A stretch of 18,189 nucleotides of DNA from Temnopleurus reevesii (taxonomy: Eukaryota; Echinodermata; Echinoidea; Temnopleuroida; Temnopleuridae). The DNA lies in contig BQKZ01009224.1 of assembly GCA_036244855.1 (NCBI GenBank), forward strand, positions 6,670 to 24,858, read 5' to 3'. How positions within the stretch are numbered: position 1 is the stretch's first letter; each line of letters starts with the position of its first letter. The notes beneath the pieces are model-generated. The model was not told where the DNA came from, made no database searches, and saw only the letters and a program-made list of their open reading frames with translations. The translations under genes and the position numbers were made by a program. Shown here in pieces: positions 1 through 8,392 of the stretch.

Positions 1-150
1 TTTATATTGTATGTTTGTATGTTTGTATATATTTTGTATTTTGTATTTTTAATCGTACAGGGCCCCTTGGAAGATCAATTTCATTATTGAAAGGGCTACC
101 CTGTATAAAGAAGACCTAATAAATATAAATAAATAAATAAATAAAATAAA
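1..150 (+). mobile_element. LINE 3' end with terminal hairpin and (AAAT)n tail
   Basis: Positions 57-104 can form a hairpin: ACAGGG pairs with CCCTGT, the adjoining GCCC-CTT pairs with AAAGGGC, and CAAT pairs with ATTG near the loop. AATAAA signals and an (AAAT)n run at about 120-150 follow directly. A terminal hairpin plus a short tandem-repeat tail is typical of L2/CR1-like non-LTR retrotransposons, whose reverse transcriptase recognises the RNA 3' end. No coding sequence is visible, so the copy is either heavily 5'-truncated or continues upstream of the window. The clade is inferred from this architecture only. Confidence 0.55.
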
Positions 151-1010
151 AATCCCTTGATGACAAGCACAATATAAGTCAGAATTATTTGGATACCTGC
201 TATCACTATAGAGCTAGAAACAATGGATTACATTGAAATCACTTTGCCTAAATCATTGTTCTGAACTTTATAGCAATAACAGAGAATTCTGACTTGAACT
301 GTATTCATCTCTTCATATCATCAGTCATCTGATTGCATTGCACGAAATAAAAATAAAAAATAAACAAATAAAAATCCCTTTATGACAAGTACAGTATAAG
401 TCAGAATTATTTGGATACCCGCTGGTACTACAAAGCTAAGAACAATGGGATTACATTGAAACCACTGGGCCCAATTCATTGTTCTGAGCTTTATAGTAAT
501 AACAGGAAAGCAAAGAATTCTGTCTTGAACTGTATTTATCTCTTCATATCAACAGTCATCTGATTGCATTGCACAATATGAAAATTTAGGGAAAAAATAA
601 AATTCCTTGATGACAGAAACATTGTAATTCAGAACTATTCAGTTACCTGCAATTTACTATAAAGCTAAGAATAGTGATACCACAATAGGGTAACGTTGAA
701 ATCACTGGGCTTAATTCATTGTTCTGGGCTTTATAGCAATAACAGAGAATCAAAGAATTCTGTCCTGAACTGCGTTTATCTCTTTATAACGATTATGTGA
801 TTGTATTGCAAAAAAAAAAATAATAATTCCTTGAAGAAAGTTTGAGTCAGAATTCATTGGTGACCTGCTATCAATAAGCAGCTCAGAACAATAGATATGG
901 CCAAATGATCCACCTTTGAGCCTATTGCTTTTTGTTTTTCAGTAATAACAGATTCTTGCAACTAATTCTTGCATTATATTCATGTCTTAATTACAACAGT
1001 AATGTGAAGT
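151..1010. repeat. Tandem array, about 3.8 copies of a ~224 bp fold-back unit
   Basis: Units begin near 151, 373, 601 and 825 with AAT(C/T)CC(C/T)TTGATGACA-like sequence, giving periods of 222, 228 and 224 bp. The fourth unit is more decayed and incomplete. Each unit contains an imperfect inverted repeat. The left arm runs from AGTCAGAATT to AGAACAATG. The right arm runs from CATTGTTCTGA to GAATTCTGACT, which is its approximate reverse complement. A conserved spacer containing ATCTGATTGCATTGCA joins the units. A-rich joints (AAATAAA-type) separate them, so the unit could be a MITE or fold-back element that was later duplicated in tandem. Confidence 0.8.
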
Positions 1011-1638
1011 GAAAATTCATAGAAATGAAGTGAAAAAATATGACAGATACATATTAGAAACGTAATAGAAATAACAGTATTTAGAATATTTAATCTTATT
1101 TGGACTATTGTGAAAAATCCCAGTCTTTTTATAACTCAAACTCACATCTTATGCATCATTGTTTTGAATCCAAATACCATGACCCCAAAATCTATTCTTA
1201 CATTTACACATTTACATTTGTATTACATCTTTGTTTTGACAGGAATATGATTTTTCTACTTCAAAGAATTTAAGTCAGATGAATCAGAACAGCCTCAACT
1301 GTTTTCATACATTTCTAGTTATTTCAGGAACCAAATTAGCCCTAAATATAGACATCTGCTCATCTGAAATAAGAATTCTCAATGGATTTAATTTCAAGCT
1401 CATTTTGATCTTACAGTTGAAAACATGTTTTTACATGGACACAAATGTCAACCTGCTCTAGATTGAATTTTTTTCAGTTATTAAAGCAGGCCAGTATTAT
1501 GCTTCATATTATATTCACTTTCATGAATCCAGGAGCCTATAACAGAGAGATATGATTAATTTTCCAACAAAATATATTCTTTACACATAATGTTTATTAT
1601 AAGCTTGATTCCAGTTGCTTCTATTAGAATTATTTTAA
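1011..1638. other. AT-rich unique stretch, no gene recognised
   Basis: There is no internal repeat, inverted terminal repeat or recognisable coding domain. A 60-codon open frame at 1279-1461 has no recognisable similarity and is rejected as chance. Confidence 0.5.
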
Positions 1639-1931
1639 GGAAAAAAGACCCTATATGGTAATCTACCCAAAGTTGGAGACAAAGTTGCAAGAAGAAGGAT
1701 GCAACTTGCTGGACACTGCTACCGACATCCAGAGTTGGCTGCAAGTGGCCTCATTCTATGGGAACCACTGCATGGGCGACAGGGCATGGCAGAAAGCACA
1801 AGACCTATGTTGACACTTTAAAAGCAGATGCTGGAGCAGTTGGCACAGACGAACTGAAAAATATCATGATGGACAGGAGTAACTGGAGGATCCATACCAG
1901 GTCTCGGCAGATTAGCCGACCTGGTAGGTAG
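1639..1931 (+). pseudogene. LINE reverse transcriptase C-terminal fragment, frameshifted
   Basis: Two overlapping frames together give a non-LTR retrotransposon C-terminus. Frame one, from about 1639, reads LYGNLPKVGDKVARRRMQ followed by LAGHCYRHPELA and LILWEPLHGR. Near 1790-1803 the frame shifts and the similarity continues as KTYVDTLKADAGAVGTDELK, then MMDRSNWR, ending at a TAG at 1929-1931. The order 'RR.LAGHC.RH', 'LWEP.HG', 'KTYVDTL', 'DR..W' is one I recognise from the end of LINE ORF2-type proteins in many invertebrates, possibly of the RTE group or a relative. The upstream end is an in-frame stop at 1636-1638. It is a dead copy: 5'-truncated, one frameshift, no catalytic domain. Confidence 0.75.
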
Positions 1932-2092
1932 TTAGGTATAAGCTTGGTGGCTTCTTTTTAAGCTACTTACCCCAGGTGGTTTAACTTTACCCTTTAATTA
2001 CTGGAACTAGGTTACCCCTGCACAAATTCTATGGGACTTATTAAATTCACTAGTCAATGGGTTAATATACACAATAATAATAATAATAATAT
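1932..2092 (+). mobile_element. Probable 3' UTR of the preceding LINE, ending in (AAT)n
   Basis: This follows the stop codon of the LINE fragment without a visible break and runs into an (AAT)n microsatellite at about 2073-2091. LINEs of this kind often end in a short tandem repeat. The same microsatellite could equally be the (ATT)n tail of the minus-strand LINE fragment on its other side, so ownership of the tail is ambiguous. Confidence 0.4.
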
Positions 2093-2256
2093 TCAGTTCT
2101 TTGATACCACATAATACATAGCCATAGCATGTCCCTATGCACTTACAGAGCAGAAAAAGAAACAACAGAATGGAGAGTGGAGAATATAGATCTGCTTTAA
2201 AAAGCAAGAAAACAACGTACATCTGATATTGTACACTGGGCTCATGTACATGCAAA
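2073..2256 (-). mobile_element. Probable 3' UTR of the minus-strand LINE fragment
   Basis: This is the sequence downstream (minus strand) of the LINE stop codon. It contains an 82-codon open frame (2007-2255) with no recognisable similarity, and it ends at an (ATT)n run that would serve as the retrotransposon tail. The assignment is from position only. Confidence 0.4.
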
Positions 2257-2409
2257 TTATTTGTTAAATAAATACTTCTTAAGCATAGCCTTATACTTAT
2301 CTAAATCGGAAATATTTCTCAGGTAATTTGGGACTGAGTTCCATAGAATCGAGGCTGCATGTATGAAAGAGTGTTCACCATAAGATTTGGTTTTTATCGA
2401 GGGAAACAA
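2257..2409 (-). pseudogene. LINE reverse transcriptase extreme C-terminus (L2/CR1-like)
   Basis: On the minus strand this encodes about 50 residues ending at TAA (2257-2259). It contains KSYGEHSFIHAA, then ILWNSVPNYLR and, near the end, KAMLKKYLFNK. The pattern 'YG.RSF..AAP.LWNSLP..IR' followed by 'FK..LK.YLF' is the classic end of L2/CR1-type LINE ORF2 proteins. An upstream stop near 2420 on the minus strand marks the truncation. The likely 3' UTR runs down to the (ATT)n tract at 2073-2091. The fragment is non-functional because nothing of the catalytic palm or endonuclease remains. Confidence 0.8.
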
Positions 2410-2441
2410 TAAATGTTATTTTGAATTGAATTGAATTGAAC
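2410..2441 (+). repeat. AATAAA plus (TTGAA)n short tandem tail
   Basis: An AATAAA signal is followed by GTTATTT and four copies of TTGAA. This looks like a LINE-type 3' tail on the plus strand, but no body is visible upstream because the antisense LINE fragment starts immediately next to it. Confidence 0.45.
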
Positions 2442-3024
2442 TACAAACAGATTTTGTGTGCTTGATCTCGAGCTACGAGCCGGCTGGTATAAAGTGAACA
2501 ATTCAGATAAGTACACAATCACAAGCTACCTCATTACAGCTAAAGTTTTGTTTCAAAATATAAGTCAACATAAACAAAATCTCAGGTCAGAAAGAGAGTG
2601 TGGTAAAGACATGGATATCTTTTTCTCTTTCCGTTTCTCGTCATGTGTAAAAACAAAAAGATAAGATTCACATAGTAGGAAAAAATGAACTGCCCATAGC
2701 CAGATTTTATCTCTGTTTGTATGTGTGTTTTCCATTTTTCCCCTTCTAGCTCAACATAGCGAATCTAGGTTGAGCACTGCTGGCTACATAAATCATACAG
2801 AACAGTAACTTGTCTTCCATACATGAAATGTAAATGTTATTATGTATAGGAAAATTTATTCTCTAAAAATCATTTTCATGATAGATAAAAAAAAAGAAAT
2901 TGGGTGAAGCGGTTGAAATCGAAAACCTTTTGATTTCAAACAGAAAATAATAATAGAATTATGATTCAAAGCTGTAAAGCTATATTCAAATACTTCACGG
3001 AGTTGATGCTTGTTACAATATTAC
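2442..3024. other. Unannotated AT-rich stretch
   Basis: I see no repeats, inverted termini or coding domains. The 68-codon open frame at 2458-2664 has no recognisable features. Confidence 0.45.
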
Positions 3025-3249
3025 GAGAAGAGGAAGAAGAAAGAGGAGGGGATGAGAGAAAGAAGAAGAAGAAAAAGAAGAAGAAACGGGACAAGAAGAA
3101 AAAGAAGAAGAAGAAGGAGAAGAAGAAAGAGAAGAAGAGCAAGAAAAAGAAGAAGAAGACGAAGAAGTAGGGGAGAAGAGGAGGAAAATAATAATACAAT
3201 AGAAGAAATATGATGAGATTAAGGTGAGAAGAAGGAGAAAAAGAAAATA
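3025..3249. repeat. Polypurine (GAA/GAAA/GAG) tract of about 220 bp
   Basis: This is an almost uninterrupted run of A and G on the plus strand, mainly GAA, GAAA and GAGG units. A few pyrimidine interruptions occur (near 3090, 3139, 3160 and 3190-3215). It produces spurious Lys/Arg/Glu-rich open frames on the plus strand and Ser/Phe-rich frames on the minus strand, none of which should be called as genes. Polypurine mirror tracts of this length can form triplex DNA and stall replication. Confidence 0.9.
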
Positions 3250-3799
3250 GATATTTTGCAAGGTGAGTGACGTCCATCCGTGCTTTATCTTCATAATCAC
3301 TATCACAACAGAGCTCAAAATAAAACTATGCCATGAGCAAGAAAAAGGATACTAGAAATTATGACAAGAATCTGGGTTTCAGCTGACTAGATATTTTCTG
3401 TAAATATTATGGACAATTCATCACAACACTTTAACATTGATTTTTTATCTTTTTTTTACTTCCAGAATCTTGACCTTTAAATTGAATGAGTGTTTAACTG
3501 CACAGTCCTTGCAATGATTTTTCGAGCAACTTTACATTGAAAAGTCCCATATGTTGATGATGTTCAAATGAATAAATTCCAATATGAGAAAGAATCATAA
3601 TTTCTATTGATACGGGGGATGGGAAAGGCCAAATTCATTACATCATTGTCAAGAAAAATGTCACATACAATAATGAGCTTTTGAAAATAAATGTCATCAT
3701 AGGAGTTTAAAGTTGGATGACAGTCTGAATCTGAATATTGTACAACAGGTATCATGTCTGAGTGATTGAGACACAAGTTTTCAATTCAAATCAGAATTC
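3250..3799. other. Unannotated AT-rich stretch
   Basis: No repeat structure or protein domain is visible. A 70-codon minus-strand frame at 3564-3776 is rejected as chance. Confidence 0.45.
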
Positions 3800-4193
3800 T
3801 TAAAGCCCCTTAGCCCAAGTACAGTTTTGGTAAAAACAAATATTTTCATCACCAGATTTTATCTTCAAATCTATATGAAATGAAATATAGTATCATAAAC
3901 ATATTGCATAAAGATTGTGCAGAAAATGAAGGAGTTTGGGAAAAGCTATAACCTAAAATGTGCAAATTGAAATAGTGTGGTGCAGTTGTATATGCTCGAT
4001 AACGAGCAAAATAATGCTATGACCAAGAGAGGGCGCTAAATATGATTTAATGGTCAAATTAACATTTTCAAAAGAATTAGTGCATTAAAAAATATGCTAT
4101 GGTCTCAAAATGTGTATAAGAATTACATGTCATGATAAACATCCCCAAAATTCACATTTCTTCGTCTTTACCAAAACTATACTTGGGCTTTAA
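3800..4193. mobile_element. TTAA-flanked MITE with AGCCCAAGT termini (full-length copy)
   Basis: The element occupies 3804-4189 between TTAA at 3800-3803 and TTAA at 4190-4193, an apparent 4 bp target duplication. The right terminus, read inwards, is AGCCCAAGTATAGTTTTGG. The left is the same except for a C/T change and an 8 bp insertion (CTTAGCCC) after the first six bases. A short hairpin, GCTCG-ATAA-CGAGC, lies near 3994. There is no coding capacity. TTAA duplication is the hallmark of piggyBac-type transposases, so this is inferred to be a piggyBac-mobilised MITE. A second, oppositely oriented copy lies at 7093-7298. Confidence 0.8.
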
Positions 4194-4523
4194 CCATGAT
4201 GTAATTTGAGAATTTCTATGTTCAGGTTTCAAGTCTCAAGTCACATTTTCAAATTCACTTCCATAAAAAGTTGTGCTTCACTCAACCCAGTTGAACAAAA
4301 GCGGCACAAAAAGGAATATGTGTGTTAAAATTCTTATACAGATATTTTGTTCATATTTATTCATTGAAATGCTTGTATAAAATGGGAGCTAGTCATATAT
4401 CAATCAAGGCTGATAAATGTGATACAAGTAATAACAGCACAACAAATTCTTTAAGCATTATGCAGAGGGACATTAAAAAAAGAGGTGGGTGCTATCAGAA
4501 CACAGAGTCCTCAATTGGACTAC
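4194..4523. other. Unannotated stretch
   Basis: No repeat or gene is recognised. A 110-codon plus-strand frame starting at 4322 runs from here into the following direct repeat, has no recognisable domain, and is rejected. Confidence 0.4.
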
Positions 4524-4563
4524 TTCATAACATAAGGAGTACATCCTGTGACCCAGCTTCTTC
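4524..4563 (+). repeat. 40 bp direct repeat, copy 1
   Basis: TTCATAACATAAGGAG followed by (T/G)ACATCCT and GACCC(A/G)GCTTCTTC. About 36 of 40 positions match the second copy 248 bp downstream. The origin is unknown. Confidence 0.75.
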
Positions 4564-4771
4564 ACACGCACACACTAGATACAAAAATAAATATATATGT
4601 ATTTCCTCCCTTCCCCTTCTAACCTGGTTCCAGGCACAGTTGCCTGATTGCTGAATCCACAATTTTGAAAATGTTACTTCCCCGTGACATGCAAACATTC
4701 TGATTTACAACTTCACTTTGTAGAATATGACAAGTATCGCAATTACCAATACAGGAACATATCATCGCACT

Positions 4772-4811
4772 TTCATAACATAAGGAGGACATCCTACGAC
4801 CCGGCTTCTTC
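4772..4811 (+). repeat. 40 bp direct repeat, copy 2
   Basis: This is the second copy of the 4524-4563 repeat, with four substitutions. The sequence between the copies does not resemble either flank, so it is either a short dispersed duplication or the remnant of direct repeats bounding an insertion. Confidence 0.75.
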
Positions 4812-5023
4812 TGGAAATATCTAGAGAATTTCTAGACTTGATTTTCGCCCTCTAAACTTGGAAATTATGACATTGATTGATAGGTCAGGCAAAGGGTACA
4901 GACAAGCCAGACTGCGCGACATACATCATGTCTCTTGTATGAGATCCCGGCATGTATCGAAAATGGTATTGCATGTAATAGAGTGCACATATCCCAGAGA
5001 TGCCAGCTATTTCAGAATATGCA

Positions 5024-5060
5024 AATCAAATCAAATCATTTTATTTTTCAATTCTTTTGA
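5024..5060 (-). mobile_element. Possible LINE 3' tail, minus strand
   Basis: Read on the minus strand this is AAAAATAAAATGATTTGATTTGATTT: an AATAAA-like signal followed by a short (TGATT)n run, as at the ends of LINEs. No LINE body can be recognised on the upstream side (5061-5400). Confidence 0.35.
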
Positions 5061-5400
5061 GAATTCAATCATATACAGTAATAAATAGTAATGGTAATAT
5101 GACAAAAGAAGAAAAATAACATTAATCATGTGATTGTGATGAATAGTTCGTTTCTTTTTTTAATGATTGTAAGTAGAAGTTAGGAATTTTTCATATTGTA
5201 CTCAAATGTGCCTCAAGTGCATGAGGTCAAAATTAAAATGTGAATAACACAACAGCTGATGAAGAGTGAGAGAAAAACGACAACCATGACCAGACTCTCA
5301 GCCATTCACTTGGAATAAAAGCATTGAATTCATATGAAAATACATCTAATGTATATTCTGTAATGGTTGGCGTTGCTGCGTATCCGCTCTGCACACTGCT
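5061..5400. other. Unannotated stretch upstream of the SINE dimer
   Basis: No coding domain or repeat is visible. A hammerhead-like CTGATGA at 5256 was tested and rejected. Confidence 0.4.
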
Positions 5401-5401
5401 C

Positions 5402-5534
5402 AAAGCAATTTGCGTTATTATTACACTGGCTTTAGCTCATCACCACAGCTGATCAAACATTTCAGGGAGAAAATATTCCTGCTATGCACCCATCACTTGG
5501 GTTGAGTGCAGCACAATGTGGATGAGTTTCTGTT
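5402..5534 (-). mobile_element. SINE body without tRNA head (second body of a dimer)
   Basis: This aligns with the body of the well-preserved SINE at 14490-14770. Shared landmarks on the plus strand are TTATTACACTGGCTTTAG, CACCCATCACTTGGGTTGAG and TGCAGCACAATGTGGAT. It lacks the tRNA-related promoter and joins directly, at AAAGCA, to the next body at 5535. On the element's own (minus) strand the order is head, body, body. Confidence 0.7.
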
Positions 5535-5755
5535 GAAAGCATTTGTGTATTGTTATTACCCTGGCTTTAGTTCACTGCCACCAGTTCTTGGGCATTTAAA
5601 GAAAGAAATATTTCTGCCCGGTACCAATTCACATCACCTGGGTTGAGTGCAGAACAAAGTAGATGAATTTCTTGAAGGAAAAAAAAGCAATGAGAGGGAT
5701 TTGAACCTATGAACATCTGTTTGAAAAACGAGAATCAGAACCACTACACCACTTG
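5535..5755 (-). mobile_element. tRNA-derived SINE with A and B boxes
   Basis: On the minus strand the element starts near 5755 with an A box TGGTGTAGTGG (5741-5751) and a B box GGTTCAAATCC (5697-5707), the split pol III promoter of a tRNA. The body follows through the conserved CTCAACCCAGGTGATGTGAA and CTAAAGCCAGGGTAATAA. It lacks the GCGCTATATAAAT tail of the 14490 copy because another body begins there instead. The promoter end abuts the first unit of the tandem array at 5755. Confidence 0.8.
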
Positions 5756-6575
5756 TATAAATGGGGAAAAAGAAAGTAGAGCAACAGAGATATCTATTTC
5801 TCCCAAATATTTCAAATCTGATCTCCTTGCAATCTCTGAAATCATTAAATTGGCAATTTCTGTCAAACTGGGCAGAGTTCAATGGAAAAGTGTAGAGAGG
5901 TTGATTCTATTAATAAAGGCAGATAAGAGCAAAATAACAGGATATCTATTGCTCAAAAAGAAATTTCAGTCAGATCTGTATGCTATCTCTGAAATCATTA
6001 AATTGGCAACTTCTGTCAAACCTGGGTGAGTTACATAGCAGAGCGTAGAAAGATTGATTCTATAAATAGAGGCAGAGAAAAGAAAGATAATGGGGGTATC
6101 TATTACTCCAAAATATTTTCAGTCAGATCTGCATGCTATCTCTAAAATCATTAAATTGGCAACTTCTGTCAAACCATAAAGAAATCAATGGAAAGTGTAG
6201 AGTGATTGGTCCTATAAATAGGTGAAGAAGAAAGCAAAGTACTAGTAGCAGTGATATATATTTCTCCCAAATGTTTCAAGTCTGATCTGTATGCTATCTC
6301 TGAAATCACTAAATTGGCAATTTCTGACAAACTGAGCAGATTTCATTGGAAAAGTGTAGAGAGATTGATTCTATAAATGGGGACAGAGGAAAGCAAAAAT
6401 AACAGGAATTTTTCCAAACATTTTAATACTGATCTCTACCCAATCTCTGAAATCATTGAATTGGCAACTTCTGTCAAACCAGGGATAATTAAATGGAAAA
6501 GTGTAAAAAGATTGGTTCTATAAATGGGGGCAGAGGAAAGCAAAGTATCAGGGATATTTACACATAATGACAGAT
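5755..6575. repeat. Tandem array, five copies of a ~153 bp unit
   Basis: The anchor AAATCATTAAATTGGCAA recurs at 5839, 5992, 6145, 6303 and 6450, giving periods of 153, 153, 158 and 147 bp. Other conserved blocks per unit are TATAAATGGGG, TCAGATCTG(T/C)ATGCTATCTC, TTCTGTCAAACC and GTGTAGAGAGATTGATTC. The final unit fades out near 6575. An open frame at 5709-6029 simply reads through two units and is not a gene. Confidence 0.9.
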
Positions 6576-6812
6576 GTAAAACTGACAGAGATGGAAATAG
6601 GATAGTTTGTGGGGCGGGTAGGTATTGAACAGTGTAAATATTCAGACTTTTGTACATTATTCATCCCCAAAGAACTGACTACTTAGGCAAAATTTCATTA
6701 TTTTTTCTACAATTTGAATGGCTTTTTACCTATGATGATCAAAGGGTATAGATTCAAGGGGTATACACTCCGCAAGCCCAGCCTTTTAGTATACCCCTCC
6801 ATTTCCAGTCCC
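6576..6812. other. Unannotated stretch with short GTATAC repeats
   Basis: GTATACACTCC and GTATACCCCTCC occur about 30 bp apart near 6761 and 6789. A similar GGTATACCCCC occurs at about 14805 before a LINE-like tail. This may be LINE 3' UTR sequence, but that is not demonstrable here. Confidence 0.3.
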
Positions 6813-7050
6813 ATCATTATTTTGTTGTTAAACTTATTATTGCATCCCATGTTTACTTTTACTTTTTAATGTATGAATTGATTTATGTATTATGATTTAT
6901 TTGGAAATTTGTAATTTATTTTTATTGTATTCTTATTTGATTGGAAATGAAAATAAACTAAACGGAGCTAACTGAAAGGATAATAGACAAATAAAAAGGC
7001 TGTTCAAGAAACCACAAATTGAGACAAAATTAAAAACTTCACAAGCATGG
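6813..7050 (+). repeat. Direct duplication, copy 1 (filled-site haplotype)
   Basis: These 238 bp match 7300-7537 with seven substitutions and no indels (about 2.9% divergence). The block ends in AATAAACTAAAC and could itself include an old LINE 3' end. The downstream flank (7051-7092) still aligns, with indels, to the flank of copy 2 up to a TTAA, where the MITE starts. This fits two alleles of one locus better than an old duplication. Confidence 0.85.
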
Positions 7051-7088
7051 TACATTTACATTTACAGAGGGTCTTAACAATCTTTCAT

Positions 7089-7298
7089 TTAAAGCCCAAG
7101 CACAGTTTTGGTAAAGATGAAGAAATATGAATTTTGGGGATATTTATCATGACATGTAATTCTTATACACATTTTTAGACCATAGCATATTTTCTTACAA
7201 ACTGATTCTTTTGAAAATTTGAATTTGACCGTTAAATCATATTTAGCGCCCTCTCCTGGTTATAGCATTATTTTGCTCGTTATCGAGCATATACAAAG
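7089..7298. mobile_element. TTAA-MITE, second copy, inverted and cut off at the N
   Basis: TTAA at 7089-7092 is followed by AGCCCAAGCACAGTTTTGG. The 206 bp from 7093 to 7298 are the reverse complement of the right half of the 3800-4193 element, including the hairpin GCTCG-TTAT-CGAGC. The similarity stops dead at the N at 7299, where roughly the last 180 bp and the second terminus should follow. Confidence 0.85.
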
Positions 7299-7299
7299 N
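7299..7299. other. Single ambiguous base at an assembly junction
   Basis: This is the only N in the window. It falls exactly between the truncated MITE and the start of the second copy of the 238 bp duplication, so it probably marks a contig join or minimum-size gap rather than a base-call ambiguity. Confidence 0.8.
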
Positions 7300-7537
7300 A
7301 TCATTATTTTGTTGTTAAACTTATTATTGCATCCCATGTTTACTTTTACTTTTTAATGTATGAATTGATTTATGTATTATGACTTATTTGGAAATTTGTA
7401 ATTTATTTTTATTGTATTTTTATTTGATTGGCAATGAAAATAAACTAAACGGAGCTAACTGAAAGAATAATAGACAAATAAAAAGGTTGTTCAAGAAACC
7501 ACAAATTGAGACAAAATTAGAAACTTCACAAGCATGA
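7300..7537 (+). repeat. Direct duplication, copy 2 (empty-site haplotype)
   Basis: This is the second copy of 6813-7050. Its downstream flank contains TACAGATGGACGTAACAATG and then an uninterrupted TTAA at 7559-7562, at the position where copy 1 carries the MITE. It is therefore a candidate pre-insertion allele. Confidence 0.85.
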
Positions 7538-7562
7538 TACAGATGGACGTAACAATGATTTA

Positions 7563-8390
7563 ACTTACACAAATATTTCTCTTTCAAGCAGATTTTTCCC
7601 TTCATTTTCACTGACTGCTTCTTCTCTCTCTCTCTCTCAAGTCATTAGATGGCATGGGGGAATGAAAATTCAAGGAATGGGATAGATGAAATTGCCCACT
7701 TCTTCTGACATTCAAAAATTAGATTAAACATCAAACAATTTTTGCCGGAATTTAATTCATCAGAATGATTGAAATATCCTGCCATATTTCATCAACTACA
7801 GCCCATTCCATTTATATACAAACTTAATATTTTTTTAGTCATACACATGCATTTATATTATCAAAATCTATTGATTAGGATTTTGTAATGACCTTCTCCC
7901 ATGTTCAACCCTAATACAAACATTCTTATTTATGTTTGAAGTTAATACATTTTGTTTTCATGGACACAGCCCCAAAGCCTAGCCTAAAGAAACAGGCCTC
8001 ATTTTGATATATGAGTAAATTGATTATAAATCCCTTGTTGAGCTATGATAGAGTAGTTTTGTGCAATTTGGCCATTCCGAAGGACATTATGAGAGATCCC
8101 GACTGTTCCAGAATCTGTTTGAAATCTATTTTCATATAAATTCAAAGCTTTCATCAATAGTGAATGACTGAGAGCATGTTTGTGGTTGTCATACTTCTTT
8201 TTACTTTTCACCTTTCAGCATGTTCAGCTGTTTCATTATTTACATTTTTATTTTGCCTCATTCCGGAACAGTAGCATCTCTGAAGTAAAAAGCGAGACCT
8301 ATGTATGAAAAAGGAAAGCTGCACATGGGCTCATTGCCGATTATCCAAAATGACGGCTTAATATGGTGTATATCTGAATTTAGCCTTATA
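7563..8390. other. Unannotated stretch with a short (TC)n run
   Basis: It contains a (TC)n microsatellite at 7621-7638. No coding domains, inverted termini or tandem structure are visible otherwise. The 70-codon minus-strand frame at 7999-8211 has no recognisable features. Confidence 0.4.
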
Positions 8391-8392
8391 AC

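Noticed and set aside
151..1010. CRISPR-like array
   Set aside because: The repeats are ~224 bp with diverged, non-unique interiors in a eukaryote-like sequence; there is no short repeat/spacer structure.
2961..3318. Lys/Arg/Glu-rich and Ser/Phe-rich open frames on both strands
   Set aside because: They are translations of the polypurine microsatellite; open frames exist in several registers at once.
5256..5275. CTGATGA...GAAA resembling a hammerhead ribozyme core
   Set aside because: The bases between the two conserved boxes cannot form stem II, and flanking stems are not apparent. Other CTGATGA occurrences on either strand also lack a properly spaced GAAA.
5709..6029. 106-codon open frame with an internal repeat
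   Set aside because: It reads through two units of the 153 bp array (a multiple of three); other units carry stops and indels.
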